Assembly: GCF_014200575.1 (NCBI RefSeq)
Contig: NZ_JACHBZ010000007.1
Coordinates: 62,001 to 126,000 of the forward strand
Reading direction: 5' to 3'
DNA length: 64,000 nucleotides
From: Mucilaginibacter saanensis
GTDB taxonomy: Bacteria; Bacteroidota; Bacteroidia; Sphingobacteriales; Sphingobacteriaceae
The notes beneath the pieces are model-generated. The model saw only the letters and a list, made by a program, of their open reading frames with translations, was not told the DNA's origin and searched no databases. Positions 25,573-34,068 of the stretch are shown here, piece by piece. Position numbers and translations under genes: made by a program. The number at the start of each line of letters is the position of its first letter. Within the stretch, counting starts at the first letter, position 1.

Positions 25573-26556
25573 TTATTTAAACAGGATCTGCTGGTTGTTA
25601 TGAATCACGGTGATCTTGAAGGTATCGGCAATAATGCCCACTATTTCATCAAGCGACTGGCCCTGGAACGTAGTAGTGATGGGCTGGTTCTCCAATGATT
25701 TATTAACGATGACAATATGCGCGTTATACACTTCATTCAATGTCTGTACCAGCTCATGCAACGGCGTTTTATTACACACCAGTTGCCCGGTTAAATAATA
25801 ATTATACAGCTTGCCCCTGCTTAATTCTTTCGATAAAAAGCCTTGCTGGCTGGTAACGCTTAGTTGCTCGCCGGGATTAAGGTTAATGCTGTTTTGCTTT
25901 TTGCTCACTTGTACAATTCCGGTTTCCACAATCACTTCGGTTTTGCCGTTACGGCTTTTAATATTGAATGACGTTCCAACTACCCTAACCGTTACATCGT
26001 TTACCTTAATTATAAAAGGTTTTGTTTTATTAGGGGTGATTTTAAAAAAGGCTTCGCCCTGTAGGCTCACCGGCCGGATGTTGCCGGTAAATTTACCCGG
26101 ATACACGAGCACGGAATGACTGTTAAGCGTAATAACTGATCCATCGGGGAGGGTTTGTTTGTGTACCTTGTTCTGGCTGTCTATTTTTACAAATGATACC
26201 GATCCTTTATCATACACATGATTAAATGTGAGCCAAAGTACCGTGCATATTAAAATAACCGAGGCGGCCAGGCCAAGCCAATGTGTTGTTTTTAATCTTT
26301 TTGTGAGTGCAGTACGGGGCTCTGGCGTGGTGTTTTTTAACCGGTTTTGCAGGCGTAAAAAGGCATCGTCCTTATTCACGTTTCTGGTTGCTGCCGGACT
26401 TTGGTCCCAGATCAGCTTAAAATCAACATAAAGTTTGCGGTTGGTATCACTGGCGGTCACCCAATCCTCCACCAGTAAATGCTCGGCGGGCGTAGCTTCG
26501 CCAGCCAGGTGTTTCACCAGCAAATTATCATCTATAGGGGGATCCGTGCTATTCAT
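25573..26556 (-). CDS. FecR family anti-sigma/sigma regulator
   Basis: Inner-membrane protein of 327 residues. The N-terminal about 85 residues are cytoplasmic (LLVKHLAGEATPAEHLLVEDW), a membrane helix lies at about 93-110 (GLAASVILICTVLWLTF), and the periplasmic FecR domain follows (TLPDGSVITLNSHSVLVYPG, then GEAFFKITPNKTKPFIIKV and VRVVGTSFNIKSRNGKTEVIVETG). The last 75 residues (DUF4974-like) are STN-like and may dock with the STN protein downstream. FecR proteins transmit a surface signal to the ECF sigma factor, here the upstream neighbour with a 3-bp gap. Confidence 0.93.
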   Translation of the reverse strand: MNSTDPPIDDNLLVKHLAGEATPAEHLLVEDWVTASDTNRKLYVDFKLIWDQSPAATRNVNKDDAFLRLQNRLKNTTPEPRTALTKRLKTTHWLGLAASVILICTVLWLTFNHVYDKGSVSFVKIDSQNKVHKQTLPDGSVITLNSHSVLVYPGKFTGNIRPVSLQGEAFFKITPNKTKPFIIKVNDVTVRVVGTSFNIKSRNGKTEVIVETGIVQVSKKQNSINLNPGEQLSVTSQQGFLSKELSRGKLYNYYLTGQLVCNKTPLHELVQTLNEVYNAHIVIVNKSLENQPITTTFQGQSLDEIVGIIADTFKITVIHNNQQILFK

Positions 26557-26559
26557 ACA

Positions 26560-27132
26560 CTACCATTTTGTTAATAAAAGTAAAATAATCGGTAAAAACT
26601 CTGCCAGTTTCTGCCGCATAATGCGCAGTGCTTTGCCCATCTGGTTCTCCACCGTTTTAATTGATAAGCCAAGATGGTCTGCAATCTGCTGGTATTTCAG
26701 TTGCTCAAACCTGCTGAGCTGAAAAATAGTGCGGCATTGCTGCGGCAGCTGGCTCATGGCTGCATCAATATGCTGTTGCAGTTGGGCAGTAGTTATTTTG
26801 TGCGATGCCTGTTCATCCGCCTGGTCAAGCTGCCCGGCGTAGTATACGTTAAAGGATGCCTTAACCTTTTGGTGTTTTAAATAGTTAAGGCTTTCGTTAT
26901 GCACCGCACGATACAGGTATGACTTTAAAGAACCATCGGTTTTAAGAAGATCGCGTTTTTCCCAAATGCGGCAAAATACATTCTGAACAATTTCCTCGGC
27001 CATTTCATCATCCTTTATAAAGGAGTAGGCATAAGCGTGCAAACTTTCAAAATGGGTTTTAAATAACCATTCATAAGCCTTTTCGCTACCTTGCTTTAGT
27101 AAAATAATAACCGTGCTATCGCTGTATTCCAC
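26560..27132 (-). CDS. ECF RNA polymerase sigma factor of the FecR-linked type
   Basis: Sigma-70 family protein of about 190 residues. Region 2 is recognisable in EKAYEWLFKTHFESLHAYAYSF and DDEMAEEIVQNVFCRIWEKR; region 4 HTH is in RFEQLKYQQIADHLGLSIKTVENQMGKALRIM. The frame is open upstream past 27212, into the DUF6134 gene, but without a sensible ATG. I propose a GTG at 27132 (giving VEYSDSTVIILLKQGSEKA); a GTG at 27186 is the alternative. The start is therefore uncertain. The pair sigma-FecR-STN protein forms a cell-surface signalling module. Confidence 0.85.
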   Translation of the reverse strand: MEYSDSTVIILLKQGSEKAYEWLFKTHFESLHAYAYSFIKDDEMAEEIVQNVFCRIWEKRDLLKTDGSLKSYLYRAVHNESLNYLKHQKVKASFNVYYAGQLDQADEQASHKITTAQLQQHIDAAMSQLPQQCRTIFQLSRFEQLKYQQIADHLGLSIKTVENQMGKALRIMRQKLAEFLPIILLLLTKW

Positions 27133-27211
27133 TTTAAGAGGGTGAAAGTAAGCGTTAAAGATAGCTTGTTTGGCGGTCAAATTCACACGGGTACTTTTTA
27201 AAAGCAAAAGA

Positions 27212-27892
27212 TCAAACCAGTTGTATTTGAATACTGTACAGCGAGTGGTGGATATCAACCTTGCTGCAAACCCCGTTTGTGTATGAGTAATAATTGTAAT
27301 TACCATCGGGCAGGTCAATACGGTACACATGCTGCGAAATTTGCTTTACCTGCAGAAACTGCTGAAAGTTGTCTGAATAGATCTGCGCGTTATTATCGGG
27401 CTCGCGGCAATACAACAACATCAGGTTGGTGCTGATCAGTTTTTGATTTACCTGTCCGCTTTTGCCGTCGGCCAGGGTTTGGTAGCTGTCGCCGAAGGCC
27501 CTGGTTTGGCGGCTGGCTTTTTCTTTACCGTTAACATTACGGCTGATACGGGAGCTGATAAGCTTGCCACCCTGAAAAACAGACTCTTCGTTAATATTTA
27601 CCTGTATGCTCATAATGAAGCGCATTTTTACCTCCGATATCATTTTCAGATACAGGTCGTCGCCATTGCGTTTCTGGTACAGATCCAAATGACCTACTAT
27701 TTTGCCGCTGTGCAGTACGTTGTATTTTACCAGCTGTTCCTGCGCCATCAGGCTGCCCGAAAAGCAAAGCAGCGCCAGCAGGGTAGCTGCTTTTGTTAAA
27801 GGATTGAGCAAGGTTAACGGGGTAATATTTTTATGCTTTAAGGCCGGAGCCAGGTATTTTTTGAAGAGCCAGATTAATAGTGCGGGTATCAT
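27212..27892 (-). CDS. DUF6134 family secreted protein
   Basis: Exported protein with a hydrophobic signal-like stretch ending LLCFSGSLMAQ and a beta-rich body (KYNVLHSGKIVGHLDLYQKR, then KLISSRISRNVNGKEK). This matches the Bacteroidota family DUF6134, of unknown function. With the ATG at 27892 the product has 226 residues and an unusually long leader of about 48; a TTG at 27811 would give 199 residues and a normal signal peptide. It precedes the sigma/FecR/STN genes on the same strand and may be part of the same unit. Confidence 0.72.
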   Translation of the reverse strand: MIPALLIWLFKKYLAPALKHKNITPLTLLNPLTKAATLLALLCFSGSLMAQEQLVKYNVLHSGKIVGHLDLYQKRNGDDLYLKMISEVKMRFIMSIQVNINEESVFQGGKLISSRISRNVNGKEKASRQTRAFGDSYQTLADGKSGQVNQKLISTNLMLLYCREPDNNAQIYSDNFQQFLQVKQISQHVYRIDLPDGNYNYYSYTNGVCSKVDIHHSLYSIQIQLV

Positions 27893-28003
27893 GGTGGTAA
27901 AGTTTTAATAAACGGTGCAACAACTGTGTGATTCTTAACTACAGCTATTACAACATATTAAAGCTTTACCCCTACGTGTTTTCATAATAATTACTAAGGT
28001 AGA

Positions 28004-28034
28004 AAAATAATCTACTAATTTAGTAGATTATTTT
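28004..28034. promoter_or_regulatory. Perfect 15-bp palindrome in a divergent intergenic region
   Basis: AAAATAATCTACTAA, a single T, then its exact complement. It lies between the DUF6134 gene (minus) and the YpfJ-type peptidase gene (plus), where no terminator is needed, so an operator is plausible. The regulator is unknown. Confidence 0.45.
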
Positions 28035-28128
28035 ATTTTTTGTTGCTGGGATGGCTCACGCGGTCATCGGATGAGGCAAACAATACTCCCGATAATGGTG
28101 TTTAGTGTACAACTTTAATCACAACAAT

Positions 28129-28983
28129 ATGCAATGGTTTGGCAGGCGCGAAAGCGATAACGTAGAAGATAACCGCGGTGGTGGTGGCCGCTTTGCCCTG
28201 GGCGGCGGTATTGTAGGAATAGTTGCCCTGGCTATTTATTATTTTACCGGGATAGATGCTTCACAGCTGCTTAACCAGGTAGCCACTAATACCCAGCCAC
28301 AAACAGAACAGCGCGCTAATGACCCTAAGGCGCCCGAAGACAAACAAAAGAACTTTGTACGCGTGGTACTGGCAGATACGGAAGATATATGGACCAAGTT
28401 GTTCAGCGATATGGGTAAAACCTATGAGAAACCACATTTGGTTTTGTTTACCGATGCTGTACGCTCGGGCTGTGGCAATGCAAGCTCGGCTACGGGGCCT
28501 TTCTATTGTCCGGCGGATGCGAAGGTGTATATTGATCTTTCTTTTTATGACGAGCTGCAAAACCGCTTTGGAGCTGCAGGAGATTTTGCCCAGGCTTACG
28601 TGATAGCGCATGAAGTGGGGCATCACGTGCAGAATTTGCTGGGTATATCCGCCAAGATGGACCAGGCTCGCAACCACCTCAGCGAAAAGCAATACAACAA
28701 ACTATCGGTAAAGCTGGAATTACAAGCCGATTTTTATGCCGGTGTATGGGCGCATTATGAGCAAAGCTTAAAAAAAGTGCTGGACCCCGGCGACATTGAA
28801 GAAGCCCTGAACGCCGCCAACGCCATAGGTGACGATCGCCTGCAAAAACAGGCCCAGGGTCGTGTAGAGCCCGATAGCTTTACCCATGGAACCAGCGCCC
28901 AGCGCATGTACTGGTTTAAAAAAGGCTACGAAACAGGCGATATTAATCAGGGCGATACGTTCGGGAATGGGGATTTGGAATAG
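28129..28983 (+). CDS. Neutral zinc metallopeptidase, YpfJ family
   Basis: Protein of 284 residues starting MQWFGRRESDNVED, the conserved family N-terminus, which is why I use the ATG at 28129 and not the upstream ATG at 28105. One membrane helix at about 24-40 (GIVGIVALAIYYFTG). The zinc site is H161-E-V-G-H165, preceded by CGNASSATGPFYCPADAKVY, and the C-terminal SFTHGTSAQRMYWFKKGYETG is the family signature. Substrate is unknown. Monocistronic. Confidence 0.93.
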   Translation: MQWFGRRESDNVEDNRGGGGRFALGGGIVGIVALAIYYFTGIDASQLLNQVATNTQPQTEQRANDPKAPEDKQKNFVRVVLADTEDIWTKLFSDMGKTYEKPHLVLFTDAVRSGCGNASSATGPFYCPADAKVYIDLSFYDELQNRFGAAGDFAQAYVIAHEVGHHVQNLLGISAKMDQARNHLSEKQYNKLSVKLELQADFYAGVWAHYEQSLKKVLDPGDIEEALNAANAIGDDRLQKQAQGRVEPDSFTHGTSAQRMYWFKKGYETGDINQGDTFGNGDLE

Positions 28984-29151
28984 AGGGGATTAGAGTACCA
29001 CTATGAATTAAAATAACTTATAGAATTCGGCAAAATCTACCCAGATTCTAAGTTTCTGAAATGCTATAATGACATATTTGCACGTTGTGAATATTTGTCA
29101 ACAGTGTAAAGTTGATGTTGTTTATTTAGCTATATTGCTTTTTTATAGATA

Positions 29152-29991
29152 ATGAAAAAAGAAGTTATATTGGAGTTATTCGGAAAGTTTGAGCAGGCTT
29201 GCTATGATTATAATGGGATAGAATGTTGGAGTGCACGGGATTTACAAGAAATATTAGGTTATACCAAGTGGTCAAATTTTTTAAATGTAATTGAGAAGGC
29301 TAAAAAAGCATGTGAAAATGCCGATTCAAGCGTTTCAGATCATTTTGCCGATGTCGGTAAAATGATCGCGATAGCAAAAGGTGCTCAGCGTGAAGTTGAA
29401 GATATTGCTCTAACACGTTATGCCTGCTATTTAATAGCACAGAATGGTGACCCTGCAAAGCCTGCTATTGCTTTTGCGCAAACATATTTTGCCGTGCAAA
29501 CACGTAAGCAGGAAATAATAGAACAACGCCTAATTGATGTTGAACGTGTTGCCGCAAGAGAAAAATTAACGAAGTCGGAAAAGAAATTATCAGGTATACT
29601 CTATGAAAGGGGAGTAGATAGTGCGGGGTTTGCCCTAATCCGCTCCAAAGGCGATCAGGCTTTGTTTGGAGGGTTTAGTACTAACGAAATGAAGAAGAAG
29701 CTGGGTATACCAGCCGCCAAACCACTTGCAGATTTTTTGCCTACTTTAACAATCAAGGCGAAAGATTTTGCTAATGAACTTACCAGCCACAACGTAATTG
29801 AGAAGGATCTGAATAGTAATGCACAGATATCGAAAGAGCATATTGATAACAATAATGCAGTCAGGGATATTTTATTGCAAAGAGGTGTAAAGCCAGAGGC
29901 ATTGCCCGCTTCTGAGGATGTTAAAAAATTAGAACGCCGTTTGGAAAGCGATGAAAAGAAGGTTTCAAAAGCAGGAGGCAAATCTAAGTAA
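29152..29991 (+). CDS. dinD: DNA damage-inducible protein D (DinD), BRO-N type
   Basis: Protein of 279 residues. The N-terminal BRO-type domain holds [22 protein letters not shown] and [19 protein letters not shown], and the length matches E. coli DinD (274). In E. coli DinD is an SOS product that inhibits RecA filament pairing; the C-terminal region [19 protein letters not shown] is conserved in the family. I could not identify a LexA box with confidence in the 168-bp upstream region. Isolated single gene, possibly horizontally acquired, since DinD is patchily distributed. Confidence 0.92.
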   Translation: MKKEVILELFGKFEQACYDYNGIECWSARDLQEILGYTKWSNFLNVIEKAKKACENADSSVSDHFADVGKMIAIAKGAQREVEDIALTRYACYLIAQNGDPAKPAIAFAQTYFAVQTRKQEIIEQRLIDVERVAAREKLTKSEKKLSGILYERGVDSAGFALIRSKGDQALFGGFSTNEMKKKLGIPAAKPLADFLPTLTIKAKDFANELTSHNVIEKDLNSNAQISKEHIDNNNAVRDILLQRGVKPEALPASEDVKKLERRLESDEKKVSKAGGKSK

Positions 29992-30089
29992 TATAGCGTT
30001 CGGCTGCTCGTTTTTACATCCCCTTAAAAAACAAACTCTCACGAACATCTTGCCGGCTCATACGTTATTTGCTTACATTAGCAACACGC

Positions 30090-30920
30090 ATGAAAAGTTA
30101 CTACTATACCATACTCATTATAGCCGCACTTACTGCCCTCAGTTCCTGTTCGCCTAAGGTGGGGCCTTATGCCTTAACCAATAAAGTATATAAGCACCAG
30201 ACAGATTCGGTGGTGAGCATTATAGAGCAGGAGCAGCCAGCCATGCTAACGGACAGTGCCGGAGCGGCTATTCCCGGCGAGTGGGTAGGTACGGTGAATT
30301 TTAACCTGCGTAAACCCAACTATGTGATCATCCATTTTACGGCGCAGGATTCTATACAGCAAACCCTCAAAACGTTCACCATTGTAAAACCGCAGGTAAG
30401 CGCGCATTACGTGGTAGCTAAGGATGGTAAGGTATTTCACATGCTGAATGATTACCTGCGCGCCTGGCATGCAGGTATAAGCAAGTGGGGAAGTATCAGC
30501 GATATGAACAGTTGCTCTATCGGTATCGAGATTGATAATAATGGTAAGGAACCTTTTAATGATGCACAGGTAAAAAGCCTGTTAGCGCTGCTTACCCAGC
30601 TTAAAAAAGCGTATAATATCCCTACGGCAAACTTTATAGGGCACCAGGATATTGCCCCTGCCCGCAAGCCCGATCCCGGGCCGTTGTTTCCCTGGAAACT
30701 GCTGGCTCAAAAAGGTTTTGGTTATTGGAGTGATGAACTGCTGGAATTAGCTCCCGATAATTTTGACTACGCCATCGCACTCAAGCTTATAGGTTATGAT
30801 ACCAGTAACCTGTCCGCCGCCGTCGTAGCCTTTAAACGTCACTTTGTACAAACCGACGAAACTCCGACCATGACCCAATTGGACTTGAATATTTTGTATA
30901 ACGTGTACAGGAAGTACTGA
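30090..30920 (+). CDS. N-acetylmuramoyl-L-alanine amidase, lipoprotein (amidase_2)
   Basis: Cell-wall amidase of 276 residues that cleaves the bond between MurNAc and L-Ala. Start ATG at 30090 gives a lipoprotein signal with lipobox LTALSSC (Cys near residue 20). The amidase_2 domain contains zinc ligands in VIIHFTAQDS, WHAG and IGHQDIAPARKPDPGPLFPW, with SIGIEIDNNG between. The C-terminal 60 residues (ALKLIGYDTSNLSAAVVAF) look like a peptidoglycan-binding helical domain. It resembles AmpD/AmiD, so it is probably attached to the outer membrane and used for wall recycling. Confidence 0.92.
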   Translation: MKSYYYTILIIAALTALSSCSPKVGPYALTNKVYKHQTDSVVSIIEQEQPAMLTDSAGAAIPGEWVGTVNFNLRKPNYVIIHFTAQDSIQQTLKTFTIVKPQVSAHYVVAKDGKVFHMLNDYLRAWHAGISKWGSISDMNSCSIGIEIDNNGKEPFNDAQVKSLLALLTQLKKAYNIPTANFIGHQDIAPARKPDPGPLFPWKLLAQKGFGYWSDELLELAPDNFDYAIALKLIGYDTSNLSAAVVAFKRHFVQTDETPTMTQLDLNILYNVYRKY

Positions 30921-30955
30921 GGGTGAGGTAAAGGTAGAGGCGAAAGGATAAAGGT

Positions 30956-31083
30956 AAAAGGCGAAAGGTATTTTGATTTGCCAATAAGAAAAGTCGTAAC
31001 CAATATGAAAGATAAAAGGCGAAAGGTATTTCGATTTGATAATAAGAAAAGGCGTAACTAATATGTAAGATAAAAGGCGAAAG
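30956..31083. repeat. 58-bp tandem repeat, two and a fraction copies
   Basis: Copies begin at 30956, 31014 and 31072 (partial, 12 bp). Each starts AAAAGGCGAAAG and continues to ACCAATATG or ACTAATATG. The third, partial copy is also the left arm of the terminator at 31072-31103, so the hairpin arm itself has been duplicated together with flanking DNA. Confidence 0.8.
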
Positions 31084-31103
31084 ATTAAGACCTTTCGCCT
31101 TTT
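31072..31103. terminator. Bidirectional terminator between amidase and glnS genes
   Basis: AAAAGGCGAAAG pairs perfectly with CTTTCGCCTTTT around an 8-nt loop. Confidence 0.85.
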
Positions 31104-31114
31104 ACCTTTCAGTT

Positions 31115-32776
31115 TTAACCTTTTTTTACCCAGCCGTCTTTCAGTGTCACGGTGCGGTTAAACACCAGTTTGTCGGCTGTGGAATATTTATCAAGGGTAA
31201 AGTAGCCTTTGCGCATAAACTGTACCGGCGTGCCTGCTGTAGCGTTGGCCAGGTCGGGTTCAATATGGGCTATTGGCAGTATCTGCAGACTGTTCGGGTT
31301 CAGGTAATCTTTAAAATCGCCGTCTTCGCTCTGCGGGTTCTCTACCTGGAACAAGCGGTCGTATAACCTCACCTCGGCAGTTTTGGCGTGTGGTACGCTT
31401 ACCCAATGTATGGTTCCCTTTACGTTGATGCCGCTTGTATCATTACCTGATTTTGATTCAGGCAGGTAGGTACAATGTATCTCTGTCACATTGCCATCGT
31501 CATCTTTCACAAAGCTATCGCAACGGATGATGTAAGCATTTTTTAAACGCACCATCAGCCCTACACCCAAACGAAAGAATTTCTTCGGCGGTACTTCCAT
31601 AAAGTCCTCGCGCTCTATCCACAATTCACGGCTGAACGGAATGTCCCTGCCGCCATCGCCGCCTTCAACCTCGGGGTTGTTTTCGCCGTGCATGGTTTCG
31701 GTTTCACCCTCCAGGTAGTTGGTCAGGATACATTTAATAGGATCAAGTACAGCCATACGGCGCCATGCGGTTTTGTTCAGATCCTCGCGGATACAAAACT
31801 CCAGCAAACCAACGTCAATCATATTTTCGCGTTTGGCTACGCCGATGCGCTCGCAAAATTCACGGATACTGGCAGGGGTATAACCACGACGGCGCAAACC
31901 ACTAATGGTAGGCATCCGCGGGTCGTCCCAGCTTTCTACATGTTTTTCTTCAACCAGTTGCAGCAACTTACGCTTGCTCATTACCGTATAGTTGAGGTTC
32001 AGACGCGCAAATTCATATTGTTTGGATGGGAATATATCCAGCTGTTCAATAAACCAATTATATAATGGTCTGTGTGGTATAAACTCCAGCGTACAAATGG
32101 AATGGGTGATCTGCTCAATAGCGTCTGACTGGCCGTGGGCAAAATCATACATCGGGTAAATGCACCATGCATCGCCGGTACGGTGATGGTGTGCATGTTT
32201 AATGCGGTACATCAACGGATCGCGCAGGTGCATATTTGGCGATGCCAGGTCAAGCTTGGCGCGCAATACTTTAGCACCATCTGGGTATTTACCGGCTTTC
32301 ATATCGGCAAACAGCTGCAGGTTTTCCTCAACAGATCTGCTCCGGTATGCATTAGAGGTGCCGGGTTCAGTCGGTGTACCTTTTTGGGCCGCTATCTCTT
32401 CGGCGGTGCTGTCATCAACATAGGCCAGGCCTTTTTGTATCAGCGCAACGGCAAATTCATATATCTTGTCGAAATAGTCGGAAGCGTAAAGTTCTTTCTC
32501 CCACTCAAAGCCAAGCCATTTTACATCCTCTTTAATGCTGTCAACATATTCCACATCCTCTTTAACGGGGTTGGTATCATCAAAGCGGAGGTTGGTTTTG
32601 CCGTTATATTTTTGTGCCAGTCCAAAATTTAAACAAATGGATTTGGCATGCCCGATGTGCAGGTAGCCATTAGGTTCGGGCGGAAAACGTGTTAGTATCC
32701 TGCCGTCGTTTTTGCCGGCAGTTATATCTTCTTCAACAATTTCCTCTATAAAGTTCAGTGATCTTTCTTCGCTCAT
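31115..32776 (-). CDS. glnS: Glutamine--tRNA ligase
   Basis: Class I synthetase of 553 residues charging tRNA-Gln directly. HIGH motif in [21 protein letters not shown]-like motif as [11 protein letters not shown], catalytic core LRFDDTNP, and C-terminal beta-barrel anticodon-binding domain. The ATG at 32776 gives the family N-terminus [17 protein letters not shown]; a longer frame upstream reads through a repeat and is not used. Its presence suggests that tRNA-Gln is made directly and that GltX can be discriminating. Confidence 0.97.
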   Translation of the reverse strand: MSEERSLNFIEEIVEEDITAGKNDGRILTRFPPEPNGYLHIGHAKSICLNFGLAQKYNGKTNLRFDDTNPVKEDVEYVDSIKEDVKWLGFEWEKELYASDYFDKIYEFAVALIQKGLAYVDDSTAEEIAAQKGTPTEPGTSNAYRSRSVEENLQLFADMKAGKYPDGAKVLRAKLDLASPNMHLRDPLMYRIKHAHHHRTGDAWCIYPMYDFAHGQSDAIEQITHSICTLEFIPHRPLYNWFIEQLDIFPSKQYEFARLNLNYTVMSKRKLLQLVEEKHVESWDDPRMPTISGLRRRGYTPASIREFCERIGVAKRENMIDVGLLEFCIREDLNKTAWRRMAVLDPIKCILTNYLEGETETMHGENNPEVEGGDGGRDIPFSRELWIEREDFMEVPPKKFFRLGVGLMVRLKNAYIIRCDSFVKDDDGNVTEIHCTYLPESKSGNDTSGINVKGTIHWVSVPHAKTAEVRLYDRLFQVENPQSEDGDFKDYLNPNSLQILPIAHIEPDLANATAGTPVQFMRKGYFTLDKYSTADKLVFNRTVTLKDGWVKKG

Positions 32777-32817
32777 AAATACTTTAGCAATAACTGCAAA
32801 AGTAACAAAAAAATTAA

Positions 32818-33012
32818 GCCCCCTAACCCCTGAAGGGGGGAACTTTTGAATAGCCCCAGGAAAATCCGGTGCAGGCAAAATAAATTTGTCATACTGAACG
32901 GAATGAAGTATCTATTGGGAGATTAGATCAATCGTTCTTCGGGATGACAGCATAATAAGAGGCCTCCCCAATAAGCAAATTAAAAACTCCCCCTTCAGGG
33001 TGCCGGGGGGCT
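32818..33012. repeat. Nested inverted repeats upstream of glnS
   Basis: Outer pair: an AGCCCCTAACCCCTGAAGGG-type arm (32818-32847) and its inverted relative (32982-33012) of the CTCCCCCTTCAGGG family. Inner pair: GTCATACTGAACGGAATGAAG (32888-32908) and a right arm at 32925-32947 that resembles the GTCATCC REP family when complemented. The region separates glnS from a small hypothetical gene. Confidence 0.65.
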
Positions 33013-33270
33013 CTGGATGATATTGTGACTGGCCAGTATGCGCATCAGTATATCAACCGATAGGTCGCGGGTAATATCAATACAAATGTTTAGGCGGCCG
33101 CGAATTTTTACCTGGCAAAAGTTATAATGAAACTCGAGGATAAGCCCGCGCAGGCTGCCCGATTTAATGATGATGGTTTCGTTGTTCAGTACCTCACAGG
33201 TGTTGCTGGTGCCGTTAAAGTAACTACACAAGTTTTTAATAAGCCGGTAAATGGGTAACGACAGGATCAT
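32995..33270 (-). CDS. Small hypothetical protein
   Basis: Frame of 91 residues starting 4 bp after the stop of the SDR frame, so probably in the same transcript. It contains plausible alternating beta strands (TIIIKSGSLRGLILEFHY, then RLNICIDITRDLSVDIL). The last residues SPPAP come from the CTCCCCCTTCAGGG repeat, which also supplies the stop codon. I recognise no family. It could be a chance frame, but its position and lack of rare features favour a real gene. Confidence 0.4.
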   Translation of the reverse strand: MILSLPIYRLIKNLCSYFNGTSNTCEVLNNETIIIKSGSLRGLILEFHYNFCQVKIRGRLNICIDITRDLSVDILMRILASHNIIQSPPAP

Positions 33271-33274
33271 AAAT

Positions 33275-34068
33275 TCAAGACTCTAAAATAGTGTTTAATC
33301 TTCGTTTGATGATATTATCTTTTATATAAGCGGGCAGTAAACTATTTAATACAACCAGCAGCCGGTTAACCATACCCGGTATAATTTCTTTTTTGCCTTT
33401 CAACAGTCCGTCAATAGCAATGCGGGCCACTTGCTCGGGCTCTAATATGGTAGCTTTTGATATTCCTTTGAGGCTGTTGTTCATAACCAACAGCTCGGGT
33501 TTGGTATTGATACCGCCGGGACTCAGCAGGCTGATCTTTACATTGGAGGCACACAGCTCCAACTGTAAGCATTTGGTAAAATAGCGGATAAAGGATTTTG
33601 TTGCGCCGTACACCTGCTTTTTGGGCACTACAAATAAGCCGCCCAGGCTACCCACATTTAAAATATACGAGGTAATTGAGGCATCAGCCTGCGCCAAAAA
33701 CAAGCGGGTAAGCAACACTGGGGTAATTACGTTAAGCTCTATCTGCATTTTATAAAATGCGGCACTTTGCTCCTCAAACCATGACCAGTTGCCCAGGCCC
33801 GCGTTATTGATGAGTAAATGTGCGGTGATGTGCTGTTGCTGTAAATAAGTGAAAATTTCGGGATAACTTTCTGTGCGGGTCAAATCAACCTCCACGTAGT
33901 ATACATTACCGAAAAGTTTTTGCGGATAAAGGAAGCCAGTTCCGGTAGCCCGGATGCAGGTAAGGCTACCAGCACCAGGTTAATGTTACGACCGGCCAGT
34001 TCAATGGTAAACGATTTGCCCAGACCCTCACTGGCTCCGGTGACAATAGCGGTTAGTTGTTGCTGCAT
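33275..34068 (-). pseudogene. SDR family short-chain dehydrogenase, frameshifted near position 33900
   Basis: The N-terminal frame (from ATG 34068) carries the Rossmann motif TGASEGLG; the C-terminal frame carries LLINNAGLGNW and the catalytic YGATK. The two are in different frames: the first runs into a stop at 33880, the second is open back to about 33930. Reading FSV then VYYVEVDLTRTES would be restored by adding one base in the GTAATG stretch near 33905-33910 (giving FSVNVYYVEVDL), so this is a single-base deletion in the gene or in the assembly. All catalytic parts are otherwise intact. It overlaps the upstream epimerase gene by 16 bp. Confidence 0.8.

Noticed and set aside
29040..29151. 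LexA/SOS box upstream of dinD
   Set aside because: Candidate AT-rich palindromes are too weak, and the LexA motif of this lineage is not known to me.
30956..31103. CRISPR-like direct repeats of 58 bp
   Set aside because: Copies are contiguous with no unique spacers and overlap a terminator.
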